From positions 62,001 to 126,000 of the forward strand of contig NZ_SCQN01000011.1 in NCBI RefSeq assembly GCF_004321985.1: DNA of 64,000 nucleotides, given 5' to 3'. Shown here piece after piece: positions 1-8,454 of the stretch. Within the stretch, counting starts at the first letter, position 1. Each line of letters starts with the position of its first letter. The DNA is from Castellaniella sp. (GTDB lineage: Bacteria; Pseudomonadota; Gammaproteobacteria; Burkholderiales; Burkholderiaceae_B). The translations under genes were made by a program, and so were the position numbers. Below the pieces are notes generated by a model. That model had not been told where the DNA came from, ran no database searches, and worked only from the letters and a program-made list of their open reading frames with translations.

Positions 1-717
1 CCAGAACGGAATCAGGATGCAGATCAGCACCAGGTTCGCCTGGCGCTTGGTCAGGCGCGTGATCCAGTAGGCCAGCGGATAGCCCAGGATCAGGGCAACC
101 AGCGTCACGACCAGGCTGATCCCGAAGGTACGCGCGAAGATGGCCCGGAAGGCCGACGTATCCGGCGGCATGGAGACGATGTGGCCGTCGTTGTTGGTCC
201 GCAGGTCCAGCGACGCCAGCAGATAGTAGGGAGACCAGGACTTGTCGTTGCTGGCGATGGCGGTCCAGTAGCGTGTATTCCCCCAGCGCGGGTCGAGTTT
301 CACCAGATCCTGGCGCGCGGCGGCGCCGTCGGTCGCCTGGATGGGCATGTGGCGCATGGTCTTGAAGATCAGCGACCGGTACCCCGGGACTTCGTAGTTG
401 AGGCGCCGGGCGAGTTCACCGGCGGCGCTGGTGCTCTTTGCCTGAGTCAGATCCTGGCTGAGCGCCAGATAAGCCAGGTCAGGAGGAGCCGCGTGCCGAT
501 CCCAGTGCTGCAGGGCCTGCAGCGTCCGTGGCAGAGTGTGGATGACCTCCGGGTTGTCGACCGCGCGTGTGAGCAGCGAAGCGATCGGGATGACGAAGAT
601 CACCAGCAGGAAGAGGGCCAGGGGGCCCACCAGAATCATGGCGCGTGCCGTCTTGCGACGTTGCGTTGTTTTCATCGCGCGTCGCACGGCATCCGGATTG
701 ACGATCGTCGTGTCCAT
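1..717 (-). CDS. ABC transporter permease, spermidine/putrescine type (3' end outside window)
   Basis: Inner-membrane permease of a PotB-like importer, probably for a polyamine or related amine. The frame is open from the window edge up to an ATG at 717 and gives at least 239 residues, MDTTIVNP... One membrane segment (about residues 28-45, MILVGPLALFLLVIFV) is followed by a long periplasmic stretch. A second membrane segment (ISLVVTLVALILGYPLAYW) then starts the transport core, and the gene runs off the window. The ORF track omits it because its stop is outside. It follows the binding-protein gene by 48 bp on the same strand, after the ATPase gene. A partner PotC-like permease is expected further left but cannot be seen. 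Confidence 0.85.
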   Translation of the reverse strand, partial: MDTTIVNPDAVRRAMKTTQRRKTARAMILVGPLALFLLVIFVIPIASLLTRAVDNPEVIHTLPRTLQALQHWDRHAAPPDLAYLALSQDLTQAKSTSAAGELARRLNYEVPGYRSLIFKTMRHMPIQATDGAAARQDLVKLDPRWGNTRYWTAIASNDKSWSPYYLLASLDLRTNNDGHIVSMPPDTSAFRAIFARTFGISLVVTLVALILGYPLAYWITRLTKRQANLVLICILIPFW

Positions 718-765
718 GGTGTCCCCTGAGTGACCGGCCTGCGGTCGCCGCCGGCCGCTGGCTGT

Positions 766-1812
766 TTAGCGGGCAGCCCAGGCCGTGAAGCGTTGCTCCA
801 GTTCTTCGCCGTGGTCGGTCCAGAACTCCAGATTGTTGAACAGTGCGCCCTTTGCGTTTGCCGGCGAGTTCGGGACCTTGGCCAGGACGTCCGGGCTCAG
901 CATGCCGATGGCCTTCTTGCTGATGGGGCCGTAGGCGATGTGCTGGGAGTAGGCAGCCTGTGCCTTGGGCGAGGCGGCGTATTTGACGAAGTCGATCGCC
1001 TGTTGCTTGTTGGCCGAACCGGTCGGGATCACCCAATAGTCGAAGTCGTAGACGCTGCCCGGCCAGGAGATCTTCAGGTTCTTGCGGCCTTCGCGCTGGG
1101 CGGCGTCGATGCGGCCGTTATAGGCGGAGGACATGACCACGTCGCCGGCTGCCAACATCTGCGGCGGCTGGGCACCGGCTTCCCACCATTGAATGTTGGG
1201 CTTGAGTTCGTCGAGCTTCTTGAAAGCGCGGTCCACACCTGCGGGGGTGGCCAGGACCTTGTATACGTCCTGCGGCGCAACGCCGTCGGCCATCAGTGCG
1301 AATTCGAGGTTGTAGTGAGCGCCCTTGCGCAACCCGCGCTTGCCCGGGAATTTCTTCACGTTCCAGAAGTCGGCCCAGCTCGTGGGCGCCGTCTTGAGCG
1401 CGTCGCCGTTGTACGCCAGCACCGTGGACCAGACGAAGGTACCTACGCCGCAATACTTGAGCGCGCCCGGGACCATGTCGTTCTTGTCCAGTATCTTGGT
1501 CCAGTCGATCTTTTCGTAGGTGCCCTCGTCACAACCGCGCCCGAGGTCGCCGGTCTCGACTTCAACTGCGTCCCAGACCACGTTGTGCGCCTGGACCATG
1601 GCTTTGACCTTGGCCTGTTCGCCGTTATAGGCCACCGGAATCACTTTCTTGCCGGATTCTGCCTCGAAGGGCTTGATGAACGCGGCCAATTGGGCGTCGC
1701 CGTTGGCGCCGCCAAAGTTCACAACCGTCAGATCACGTGCCTGGGTCGGTTGTGCGAGCATGGCCAGTGGTGCCGAAAGCGCCAGGGCTACGAGTAAGGA
1801 ACGAGGTTTCAT
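766..1812 (-). CDS. ABC transporter periplasmic binding protein, PotD/PotF-like
   Basis: Periplasmic solute receptor of the neighbouring importer, 348 aa. I start it at MKPRSLLV because a Sec signal peptide follows directly (hydrophobic to about residue 20, AxA-like site QPTQA) and GGAG lies just upstream. The ORF-track start at 1974 would place the signal about 54 residues inside. The mature protein starts DLTVVNFGG and contains YNGEQAKVKAM and WDAVEVETGDL, typical of the extracellular solute-binding family 1/PotD group (COG0687). It lies between the ATPase (32-bp gap) and the permease. Family members bind putrescine, spermidine, GABA or similar amines. The nearby aminotransferases fit such a ligand, but the exact substrate cannot be read from sequence. 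Confidence 0.85.
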   Translation of the reverse strand: MKPRSLLVALALSAPLAMLAQPTQARDLTVVNFGGANGDAQLAAFIKPFEAESGKKVIPVAYNGEQAKVKAMVQAHNVVWDAVEVETGDLGRGCDEGTYEKIDWTKILDKNDMVPGALKYCGVGTFVWSTVLAYNGDALKTAPTSWADFWNVKKFPGKRGLRKGAHYNLEFALMADGVAPQDVYKVLATPAGVDRAFKKLDELKPNIQWWEAGAQPPQMLAAGDVVMSSAYNGRIDAAQREGRKNLKISWPGSVYDFDYWVIPTGSANKQQAIDFVKYAASPKAQAAYSQHIAYGPISKKAIGMLSPDVLAKVPNSPANAKGALFNNLEFWTDHGEELEQRFTAWAAR

Positions 1813-1844
1813 GGATGTCTCCAGTGTTGTTGTCAGAGGGGGGA

Positions 1845-2939
1845 TCAGGGCTGGAAGATGCAGACGTGCTCGCGGGCGACCTGCAGCCGGACTTGCCGGC
1901 CTTGGGCCCGCACCCCTGGGTCCGCGACCAGGGGCATTTTCACGAAGAAGGTTTCTGATGGGGTGATCTGGCACCGCAGTCGGACATGGTCGCCGAGATA
2001 GACTTCGTCGATCGTGCTGGCCTGGAATTGGTTGATCGCGCTGCCGTCTGAGCTAGGCGTGATGCGTTCGGGGCGGATGGCGGCGATGCAGGGGCTGCCA
2101 GCGGTCAGGCTCTGGACGTTGATTCCGTGCAGCACCTGGCCACCAGCGATCTCGACCTGGCAGGTCTCGCCGTCCGTCGATTTGACGGTGCCCGGGAACT
2201 GGTTGCTGTCGCCCACGAAGCCCGCCACGAACCGGTTGCAGGGCGTCTCGTACAGCGTGTCCGCGCGGGAGACCTGCTGGATGATTCCCTGGTTGAAGAC
2301 GGCGATGCGGTTGCTCATGGTGAGCGCCTCGCTCTGGTCGTGAGTGACGTAGACGAAGGTCACGCCGAGCTGTCGATGCAGTGCCTTGAGCTCGAGCTGC
2401 ATGTGCTCGCGCAGTTGCTTGTCCAGCGCGCCCAACGGTTCATCCATGAGCACGATCTTGGGCTGGAAGACCAGAGCGCGGGCCAGAGCGATCCGCTGCT
2501 GCTGGCCGCCCGACAGCTGTGCCGGGTAGCGCTTGCCGAAATCCTGCATCTGCACCATCGCCAGCGCGTCCTGGATGCGCTTGGACCGTTCCTGGGCCGG
2601 CATCTTGCGGACTTTCAGCGGGTAATCCAGGTTGCGTTCCACCGTCATGTGGGGGAACAGCGCATAGTTCTGGAACACCATGCCCAGGTTGCGATGGTGG
2701 GGCGGCACGTCATTCAGGCGGCGGCCTTCCAGGAAGATGTCGCCGCCGGTCGGTGACTCGAACCCGGCCAGCATCATCAGGCAGGTCGTCTTGCCTGAAC
2801 CCGATGGGCCCAGCAGCGACAGGAATTCGCCCGGGTAGATGTCGAGATTCAGGTCGCGGACGACCAGGTGGGTCCCGTCATAGGACTTCTGGACCCCCTG
2901 GAATCGGACCAAGGGTTCAGCAGTGGGAGCAGCGGACAT
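1845..2939 (-). CDS. ABC transporter ATP-binding protein, PotA-like
   Basis: Cytoplasmic ATPase that would power the adjacent PotBD-like importer, 364 aa. Walker A is GPSGSGKTT, the signature is LSGGQQQR and Walker B is IVLMDEP, followed by the H-loop THDQSEA. A C-terminal TOBE-type regulatory domain (from about residue 240, FPGTVKSTDG...) matches the PotA/CysA length class. The ORF track uses a TTG at 2957. The ATG at 2939 (MSAAPTAE) is better because GGAGG sits 8 nt upstream of it. It is first of the three transporter genes and starts 36 bp beyond the stop of the broken aminotransferase, so all four probably share one transcript. Confidence 0.88.
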   Translation of the reverse strand: MSAAPTAEPLVRFQGVQKSYDGTHLVVRDLNLDIYPGEFLSLLGPSGSGKTTCLMMLAGFESPTGGDIFLEGRRLNDVPPHHRNLGMVFQNYALFPHMTVERNLDYPLKVRKMPAQERSKRIQDALAMVQMQDFGKRYPAQLSGGQQQRIALARALVFQPKIVLMDEPLGALDKQLREHMQLELKALHRQLGVTFVYVTHDQSEALTMSNRIAVFNQGIIQQVSRADTLYETPCNRFVAGFVGDSNQFPGTVKSTDGETCQVEIAGGQVLHGINVQSLTAGSPCIAAIRPERITPSSDGSAINQFQASTIDEVYLGDHVRLRCQITPSETFFVKMPLVADPGVRAQGRQVRLQVAREHVCIFQP

Positions 2940-2974
2940 CGGGCGGGCCTCCGTCAATTGAACGCATGAGCCCG

Positions 2975-4244
2975 TCAGCGGGCCATGGCCGCCTTAAGGA
3001 TATCCAGTCCCTCGTCCAGCACGCTATCGGGGATTGTCAGGGGGAACAGAAAGCGGATGACGTTTCCGTACGATCCGCAAGTCAGCAGGATCAGCCCCAG
3101 TTCCCGCGCGCGGCGCTGGATGCGGGCGGCGGTTTCGGGATCCGGCTTGCCGGTGGTCGGGTCGCGGAATTCGGCGGCGATCATTGCGCCCAGGCCGCGG
3201 ATTTCCGCGATACCGGGGTGATGGATGTCATCCAGCGCCGTGCGCAGGCGCTGCCCCAGGGCTTCTGCGCGTGCGACCAGTTGCTCGTCGCGGATGATGT
3301 CCAGCACTACCAGGCCAGACGCTACGGCGAGCGGATTGCCGGCGTAGGTCCCGCCCAGCGATCCACGGGGGGCCGCATCCATGATTTCCGCGCGGCCGCA
3401 GACGCCAGATAGCGGCATGCCGCCTGCCAGGCTTTTGGCCATGGTGATCAGGTCGGGGACTACGCCTGAGTGTTCGATGGCGAACATCCGACCCGTGCGC
3501 GCGAAACCGGTCTGGACCTCGTCCACGATCAGCAGGATGCCGTGTTCGTCGCATTCCTGGCGCAAGGCCCGCAGCAGGTCGTTGGGAGCCACATTGAAGC
3601 CGCCTTCTCCCTGTACCGGCTCGATCAGGATGGCTGCGACCCGTTTGGGGCTGATATCCGCTTTGAAAAGGGTGTGCAGCGCCCGGATGGAGTCGTCGGT
3701 TGTGACGCCGTCCAGCGGGGTCGGGAAGGGCAGGTGGTAGACCTCGCCGGGCAGGGGGCCGAAATCCTGCTTGCTTGTAGGGGGCGACCTTTCCGGTCAG
3801 CGCCATGCCCATGAAGGTTCGGCCATGGAAAGCCCCGGAGAATGCAATGACGCCGGTGCGACCGGTGGCTGCTCGGGCGATCTTGACGGCGTTTTCGACG
3901 GCTTCGGCACCGGTGGTGAAGAACGCCGTCTTTTTGGCGTGGTTGCCGGGGGTCAGCTGGTTGACCTTTTCAGCCAGCTCCACATACGACGCGTAGGGTG
4001 CGACCTGGAAGGCCGTGTGGGTGAAGGCGGCCAACTGAGCCTGGATGGCGGCGACAATCTTGGGGTGGCAGTGCCCGGTATTGGCAACCGCGATGCCGGC
4101 TGCGAAGTCGATGAAGCGTCGGTCCTCGACGTCCCAGAGCTCGGCGTTCAGTGCGCGCTTGGCGTAGAAATCGCAGGTGATGCCAATGCCGTTGGGAATG
4201 GCTGCGTTCTTGCGCGCCTGCCACTGCTGATTCAGGTCGGTCAT
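2975..4244 (-). pseudogene. Class III aminotransferase (GabT-like), frameshifted by a 4-bp tandem duplication
   Basis: PLP-dependent omega-aminotransferase, probably 4-aminobutyrate- or 5-aminovalerate-type by resemblance to GabT/DavT. The first half reads MTDLNQQWQARKNAAI... to KVAPYKQ in one frame. The second half, DFGPLPGEVYHLPFP... to the stop at 2975, reads in another. It includes IVDEVQTGFARTG and the PLP-lysine motif TMAKSLAGG. At the junction the plus strand has CTTGCTTG (3770-3777). Removing one CTTG gives an uninterrupted family-length protein of about 421 aa. The start at 4244 has GGAGA 6 nt upstream. Everything else in the gene looks intact, so the break is recent, a sequencing error, or a reversible slip. 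It is the first gene of the leftward transporter operon and diverges from the MocR regulator. Confidence 0.8.
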
Positions 4245-4289
4245 GAATGTCTCCGATGTGGCATGCGGTTCCCGCATCGCCTTTTTTTC

Positions 4290-4295
4290 ACTATA
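4290..4295 (-). promoter_or_regulatory. Probable -10 box of the leftward aminotransferase/transporter operon
   Basis: On the minus strand this reads TATAGT, 5/6 to the sigma-70 consensus, 45 bp before the aminotransferase ATG. TTGATG upstream is a possible -35 but only about 14 bp away, shorter than ideal. That would suit a promoter needing an activator such as the divergent MocR protein. Confidence 0.4.
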
Positions 4296-4296
4296 C

Positions 4297-4314
4297 TGAT
4301 GTTTTGGTTCATCA
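4297..4314. promoter_or_regulatory. Inverted repeat TGATG-N8-CATCA, possible MocR operator
   Basis: Perfect 5-bp arms with an 8-bp spacer, in the 105-bp region between the divergent aminotransferase and mocR-type genes. It covers the -35 region of the leftward promoter. MocR/GabR proteins bind such divergent regions, often at direct repeats rather than inverted ones, so the assignment is tentative. Confidence 0.3.
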
Positions 4315-4349
4315 AATAGATCCATTTCTATAAATTTAATGGGGCCAAT

Positions 4350-5897
4350 TTGAAAGCCTTCATTCTCTCAGAGTGGCTGCAGCAGTATTTCTTCTCGTCG
4401 GGTGATGGCCCTGCGTATTCCAGGCTCTACGATCTTATCTGTAGGGCCATTCTGGAGGGGCATCTGGCGGCCGGCGCACGCCTGCCGTCGTCGCGCGGTC
4501 TGGCGGCGGATCTGGGTATTGCCCGCAACACGGTGCTGCAGGTCTACGAGCAGCTGACGGAAGAGGGCTATGTACATGCCGGGGTGGGCCGCGGCACCTA
4601 TGTCGAAGACATCAGCCAGGACTTGCTGCAGCCTGCTGCTTCGTTTCGAGAAACCCCTGGGACTGCTGAACACAAGGGTCCCATCGGCCACGATCTGTCC
4701 CGGCGGGGCCGCGCGCTGCTGGCGCACCTGGGCTTTTCCAGCCGGCAGGCGGGGGCGTTCATGCCGGGGGTGCCCGACGTGCGCGAGTTTCCGCTCAAGA
4801 CTTGGTCGCGCATCCAGAATCGCCTTTGGCGCGAGGGTCCGTGGGATCTGATGCGCTACGCGCCGGCAGGCGGCTACGGGCCGCTGCGCCAGACCATCTC
4901 GGACTACCTGAACAGCGTGCGTTCAGTGCGCAGTTCCGCACAACAGGTAATCATGACCACTGGAATTCACCAGGGGATCGACGTAGCCGTGCGGCTGCTC
5001 TGTGATCCTGGCGATTCCGTCTGGATCGAGGAGCCCGCCTATTGGGGCGTTCGCAATCTGGTGGCTACGGCGGGGTTGCGGCCTGTACCCATCCGGGTGG
5101 ACGACGAGGGCATCTGGCCCAGAGAACAGGATCGCGAGCACCCGCCGCGCCTCATCGTCGTGGCACCGTCGCACCAGTACCCGCTGGGCATGGTGATGAG
5201 CCTGGCGCGCCGCCGCATGTTGCTGGACTATGCGCAGCAGGTGTCCTGCTGGGTGCTGGAAGACGATTACGACAGCGAATTCCGCTATGGCAGCCGGCCC
5301 CTGCCTTCGCTTCAGGGTATGGATGATGCGGGGCGGGTCTTGTATGCGGGCAGCTTCAGCAAGACGCTGTGCCCAGGTCTCCGGGTGGGGTTCCTGGTGG
5401 TGCCGGAGCCTTTGTCGCTGGCCTTTGCCGACGCGGTGGCCGAGCTCTACCGCGAGGGCAACATGGTGCATCACGCGATTCTCAACGAATTCATCCGAAA
5501 CGGGCATCTCGCGTCTCATATTCGTCGTGTGCGCCGGCGCTATGCGGAGCGCCGGGACTGTCTGATCAGCGAGATCCACCACCATTTCGGCGATAGGCTG
5601 GATGTGGTGGGCGGCGATGCGGGCCTGCATCTGATTCTGGCGTTGCCAGATACCGTGGATGATCAGGTCGTGGTGCGCGATGCGCTGCGCGAGGGTGTCG
5701 TTACCCGTCCTCTGAGCACCTATTATCTGGACCGGGCTCATGCCCGGTCCGGCTTGCTGCTGGGTTATGCCGGGGTGACGCCCGATGAGATCCGGCCCGC
5801 CTTTGACACACTGGCGCAGGTCATCGGCCGCTATCTTCAATCGATGCAGACCAAGGGAGGTCGTCGTGACGACACAAGACGCACTGGCACGCAGTGA
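4350..5897 (+). CDS. MocR-family transcriptional regulator (GntR domain fused to aminotransferase fold)
   Basis: DNA-binding regulator of 515 aa with an N-terminal winged helix (residues about 17-85, ARLPSSRGLAADLGIARNTV and VGRGTYV) fused to a fold-type I aminotransferase-like domain from about residue 130. The latter keeps LEDDYDSEFRY and the PLP-lysine region AGSFSKTLCPGLRVG, so it probably binds PLP or a PLP-amine adduct as GabR and PdxR do. The start is a TTG at 4350; the ATG at 4339 is out of frame and soon stops. Its 3' end overlaps the next aminotransferase gene by 32 bp. Divergence from the GabT-like gene suggests it controls both sides in response to an amine or GABA-like compound. 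Confidence 0.87.
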   Translation: MKAFILSEWLQQYFFSSGDGPAYSRLYDLICRAILEGHLAAGARLPSSRGLAADLGIARNTVLQVYEQLTEEGYVHAGVGRGTYVEDISQDLLQPAASFRETPGTAEHKGPIGHDLSRRGRALLAHLGFSSRQAGAFMPGVPDVREFPLKTWSRIQNRLWREGPWDLMRYAPAGGYGPLRQTISDYLNSVRSVRSSAQQVIMTTGIHQGIDVAVRLLCDPGDSVWIEEPAYWGVRNLVATAGLRPVPIRVDDEGIWPREQDREHPPRLIVVAPSHQYPLGMVMSLARRRMLLDYAQQVSCWVLEDDYDSEFRYGSRPLPSLQGMDDAGRVLYAGSFSKTLCPGLRVGFLVVPEPLSLAFADAVAELYREGNMVHHAILNEFIRNGHLASHIRRVRRRYAERRDCLISEIHHHFGDRLDVVGGDAGLHLILALPDTVDDQVVVRDALREGVVTRPLSTYYLDRAHARSGLLLGYAGVTPDEIRPAFDTLAQVIGRYLQSMQTKGGRRDDTRRTGTQ

Positions 5898-7227
5898 CAT
5901 CAGCTATCAGTTGCATTCCTACACCAATGCGGAGGAACACAGGCGGCAGGGCCCCTGCATCATGGAGCGGGGCGACGGGATCTTCGTTTTCGACACCACC
6001 GGGAAGCGCTACATCGAGGGCATGTCCGGTCTGTGGAGCGTGGCTGTGGGGTTCAGCGAGCCACGCCTGGCAGAAGCCGCTCGGCGGCAGATGGAGTGCC
6101 TGCCGTTCTATCACACGTTCAGCCACAAGGCGAACGTGCCTTCGATCAAACTGGCCGAAAAGCTGATCAGCCTGACCGAAGGCCGGATGGCTCAGGCCTT
6201 TTTCACCAATTCCGGGTCCGAGGCCAACGACACCATCGTGAAGATGGTCTGGTACTACAACAACGCCCTGGGCCGTCCGAAGAAAAAGAAGATCATCGCG
6301 CGTGACGGCGGATATCACGGCGTCACCGTGGCGGCGGCGAGTCTCACCGGCTTGCCCTATCTGCACAAGGACTTCGATTTGCCCTTGCCACAGATCCGCC
6401 ACGTGCGCCGTCCGCACTGGTACCACGAGGCGCAGCCGGGCGAATCCGAATCCGCCTTTGCTGACCGACTGGCCAATGAGCTGGAGTCGCTGATCCAGGC
6501 CGAAGGCCCGGATACCGTGGCCGCGTTCATCGGTGAGCCCATCATGGGTGCCGGCGGCGTCATCGTGCCGCCGGAGACTTACTGGCAAAAGATCCAGGCG
6601 GTCTGCCGCAAGCATGATGTGCTGGTGATCGCCGATGAGGTCATCACTGGTTTTGGCCGCACAGGCCAGATGTTCGCATCCGGCCTGTTTGGCATCACGC
6701 CTGATTTCATGACGCTCTCCAAGCAGATCACGTCCTCCTACCAGCCGCTGGCGGCAGTGCTGATCAACCAGCGTGTGGCCTCGGTCATTGCCCACCATTC
6801 GGGCGAGTTGGGCACCTTCGGCCACGGCTATACGGCCAGCGGCCATCCCGTCGCGACGGCGGTGGCACTGGAAAACATTGCGATCATCGAAGAGCGCGAC
6901 CTGGTGGGCAACGCGGCTCGTTGTGGCGCGGTCCTGCAGCGCAGACTGCGTGCCCTTGCGGATCACCTGCTGGTAGGCGAGGTTCGCGGGGTTGGTCTGA
7001 TTGGCGCGGTGGAACTCGTCTCCGACAGGGCCACACATGCGCCGTTCGACCCACCGGGGTCGGTGGGTGCCAGGGTGGTCCAGCAGGCCCAGAACAATGG
7101 CCTCATCCTGCGCAGCATCAAGGACAGCATCGCTTTCTGCCCCCCGCTCATCATCACTGAGAAACAGATCGACCAGATGGTGGATCTGTTCACGCAGTCG
7201 TTGGACGAGGTTGCCCGTACACTCTAG
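5866..7227 (+). CDS. Class III aminotransferase, SpuC/omega-amino acid-pyruvate transaminase type
   Basis: PLP enzyme of 453 aa that should move a terminal amino group from a diamine or omega-amino acid to pyruvate or 2-oxoglutarate. Visible motifs are [11 protein letters not shown] (PLP phosphate binding), [14 protein letters not shown] (Asp holding the pyridine nitrogen) and LSKQITSSY with the Schiff-base lysine at about K286. I start it at GTG 5866 because GGGAGG lies 5 nt upstream; the track start at 5785 is deep inside mocR. It resembles putrescine-pyruvate aminotransferases such as SpuC more than GabT. It is intact, so it may partly cover for the broken GabT-like enzyme next door. The exact substrate is inferred from context only. 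Confidence 0.85.
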   Translation: MTTQDALARSDISYQLHSYTNAEEHRRQGPCIMERGDGIFVFDTTGKRYIEGMSGLWSVAVGFSEPRLAEAARRQMECLPFYHTFSHKANVPSIKLAEKLISLTEGRMAQAFFTNSGSEANDTIVKMVWYYNNALGRPKKKKIIARDGGYHGVTVAAASLTGLPYLHKDFDLPLPQIRHVRRPHWYHEAQPGESESAFADRLANELESLIQAEGPDTVAAFIGEPIMGAGGVIVPPETYWQKIQAVCRKHDVLVIADEVITGFGRTGQMFASGLFGITPDFMTLSKQITSSYQPLAAVLINQRVASVIAHHSGELGTFGHGYTASGHPVATAVALENIAIIEERDLVGNAARCGAVLQRRLRALADHLLVGEVRGVGLIGAVELVSDRATHAPFDPPGSVGARVVQQAQNNGLILRSIKDSIAFCPPLIITEKQIDQMVDLFTQSLDEVARTL

Positions 7228-7256
7228 CTTTCAGGATCGTTTTCAGGAGCCGTCCC

Positions 7257-8444
7257 ATGCCTTCTTCCCGACCCCAGTTCCAATGGCTGGATCCGCTGCT
7301 GCTGGACCAGCAGCTCACCGACACCGAGCGCATGATCCGAGATGCGGCGCGCGACTATTGCCAGGACAGGCTACAGCCACGCGTGCAGCAGGCTTTTCGC
7401 GAAGAGAAAACAGATACGTCCATCTTCCGCGAGATGGGGGAACTGGGTCTGCTGGGGGCGACATTGCCCGAGCAGTACGGTGGGGCGGGGCTGAATAACG
7501 TCAGCTATGGACTCATTGCGCGCGAAGTCGAGCGCGTGGATTCCGGCTATCGCTCGATGATGAGCGTGCAAAGCTCCCTGGTCATGGTGCCGATCAACGC
7601 CTTCGGGACCGAGTCCCAGAAACAGAAATATCTGCCACAGCTGGCTGCTGGCGAGACAATCGGCTGTTTCGGCCTGACCGAACCTGACCACGGTTCGGAC
7701 CCGGGCTCCATGTCCACACGCGCCAGGAAGGTTTCGGGCGGATACAGTCTGACGGGCGCCAAGACCTGGATCACCAATAGCCCGATCGCCGACGTGTTCG
7801 TCGTCTGGGCCAAGGACGAGGTTGGCGACATTCGTGGCTTCATTCTGGAAAAGGGCTGGAAGGGGCTGTCGGCGCCCGCCATTCACGGCAAGGTCGGTTT
7901 ACGCGCGTCCATCACGGGCGAAATCGTGATGGACGAAGTCTTTGTCCCGGAGGAAAACGCGTTCCCGGAAGTACGCGGCCTGAAGGGCCCCTTCACCTGC
8001 CTGAATTCGGCGCGCTTCGGCATTGCCTGGGGTGCACTGGGGGCCGCCGAGGCCTGCTACGAAACGGCGCGCCAGTATGTGCTGGATCGACAGCAGTTCG
8101 GCCGGCCGCTGGCAGCCAATCAGCTCATCCAGAAGAAGCTGGCCGACATGTTGACCGAGATCACTTTGGGCTTGCAGGCCGTGCTGCGCGTGGGACGCCT
8201 GAAGGACGAGGGCACAGCGCCCGTGGAGATCACCTCGCTCATCAAGCGCAATTCCTGTGGCAAGGCGCTGGACATCGCCCGCGTGGCGCGCGATATGCTG
8301 GGTGGAAACGGTATATCAGACGAATTCTGCATTGCGCGTCATCTGGTCAATCTGGAAGTCGTCAACACCTACGAAGGCACGCACGACGTGCACGCGCTGA
8401 TCCTGGGTCGTGCCATCACCGGGATCGCGGCGTTTGCCAACTGA
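7257..8444 (+). CDS. gcdH: Glutaryl-CoA dehydrogenase
   Basis: FAD enzyme of the acyl-CoA dehydrogenase family that oxidises and decarboxylates glutaryl-CoA to crotonyl-CoA. At 395 aa it matches GcdH length. [16 protein letters not shown] and [18 protein letters not shown] are characteristic of the GcdH branch. The catalytic glutamate lies in NTYEGTHD at about E373. The end of the adenine-binding region reads [14 protein letters not shown] ribosome site (CAGGAG) precedes the ATG. It sits 29 bp after the aminotransferase and 10 bp before a class III CoA-transferase, the usual arrangement for turning free glutarate into glutaryl-CoA and then crotonyl-CoA. Glutarate would come from lysine, cadaverine or 5-aminovalerate. 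Confidence 0.9.
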   Translation: MPSSRPQFQWLDPLLLDQQLTDTERMIRDAARDYCQDRLQPRVQQAFREEKTDTSIFREMGELGLLGATLPEQYGGAGLNNVSYGLIAREVERVDSGYRSMMSVQSSLVMVPINAFGTESQKQKYLPQLAAGETIGCFGLTEPDHGSDPGSMSTRARKVSGGYSLTGAKTWITNSPIADVFVVWAKDEVGDIRGFILEKGWKGLSAPAIHGKVGLRASITGEIVMDEVFVPEENAFPEVRGLKGPFTCLNSARFGIAWGALGAAEACYETARQYVLDRQQFGRPLAANQLIQKKLADMLTEITLGLQAVLRVGRLKDEGTAPVEITSLIKRNSCGKALDIARVARDMLGGNGISDEFCIARHLVNLEVVNTYEGTHDVHALILGRAITGIAAFAN

Positions 8445-8454
8445 GGCATTGGTC

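Noticed and set aside
2975-4244. Programmed ribosomal frameshift in the GabT-like gene
   Set aside because: No slippery heptamer or downstream structure, and class III aminotransferases are not known to use frameshifting; an exact tandem duplication explains the break.
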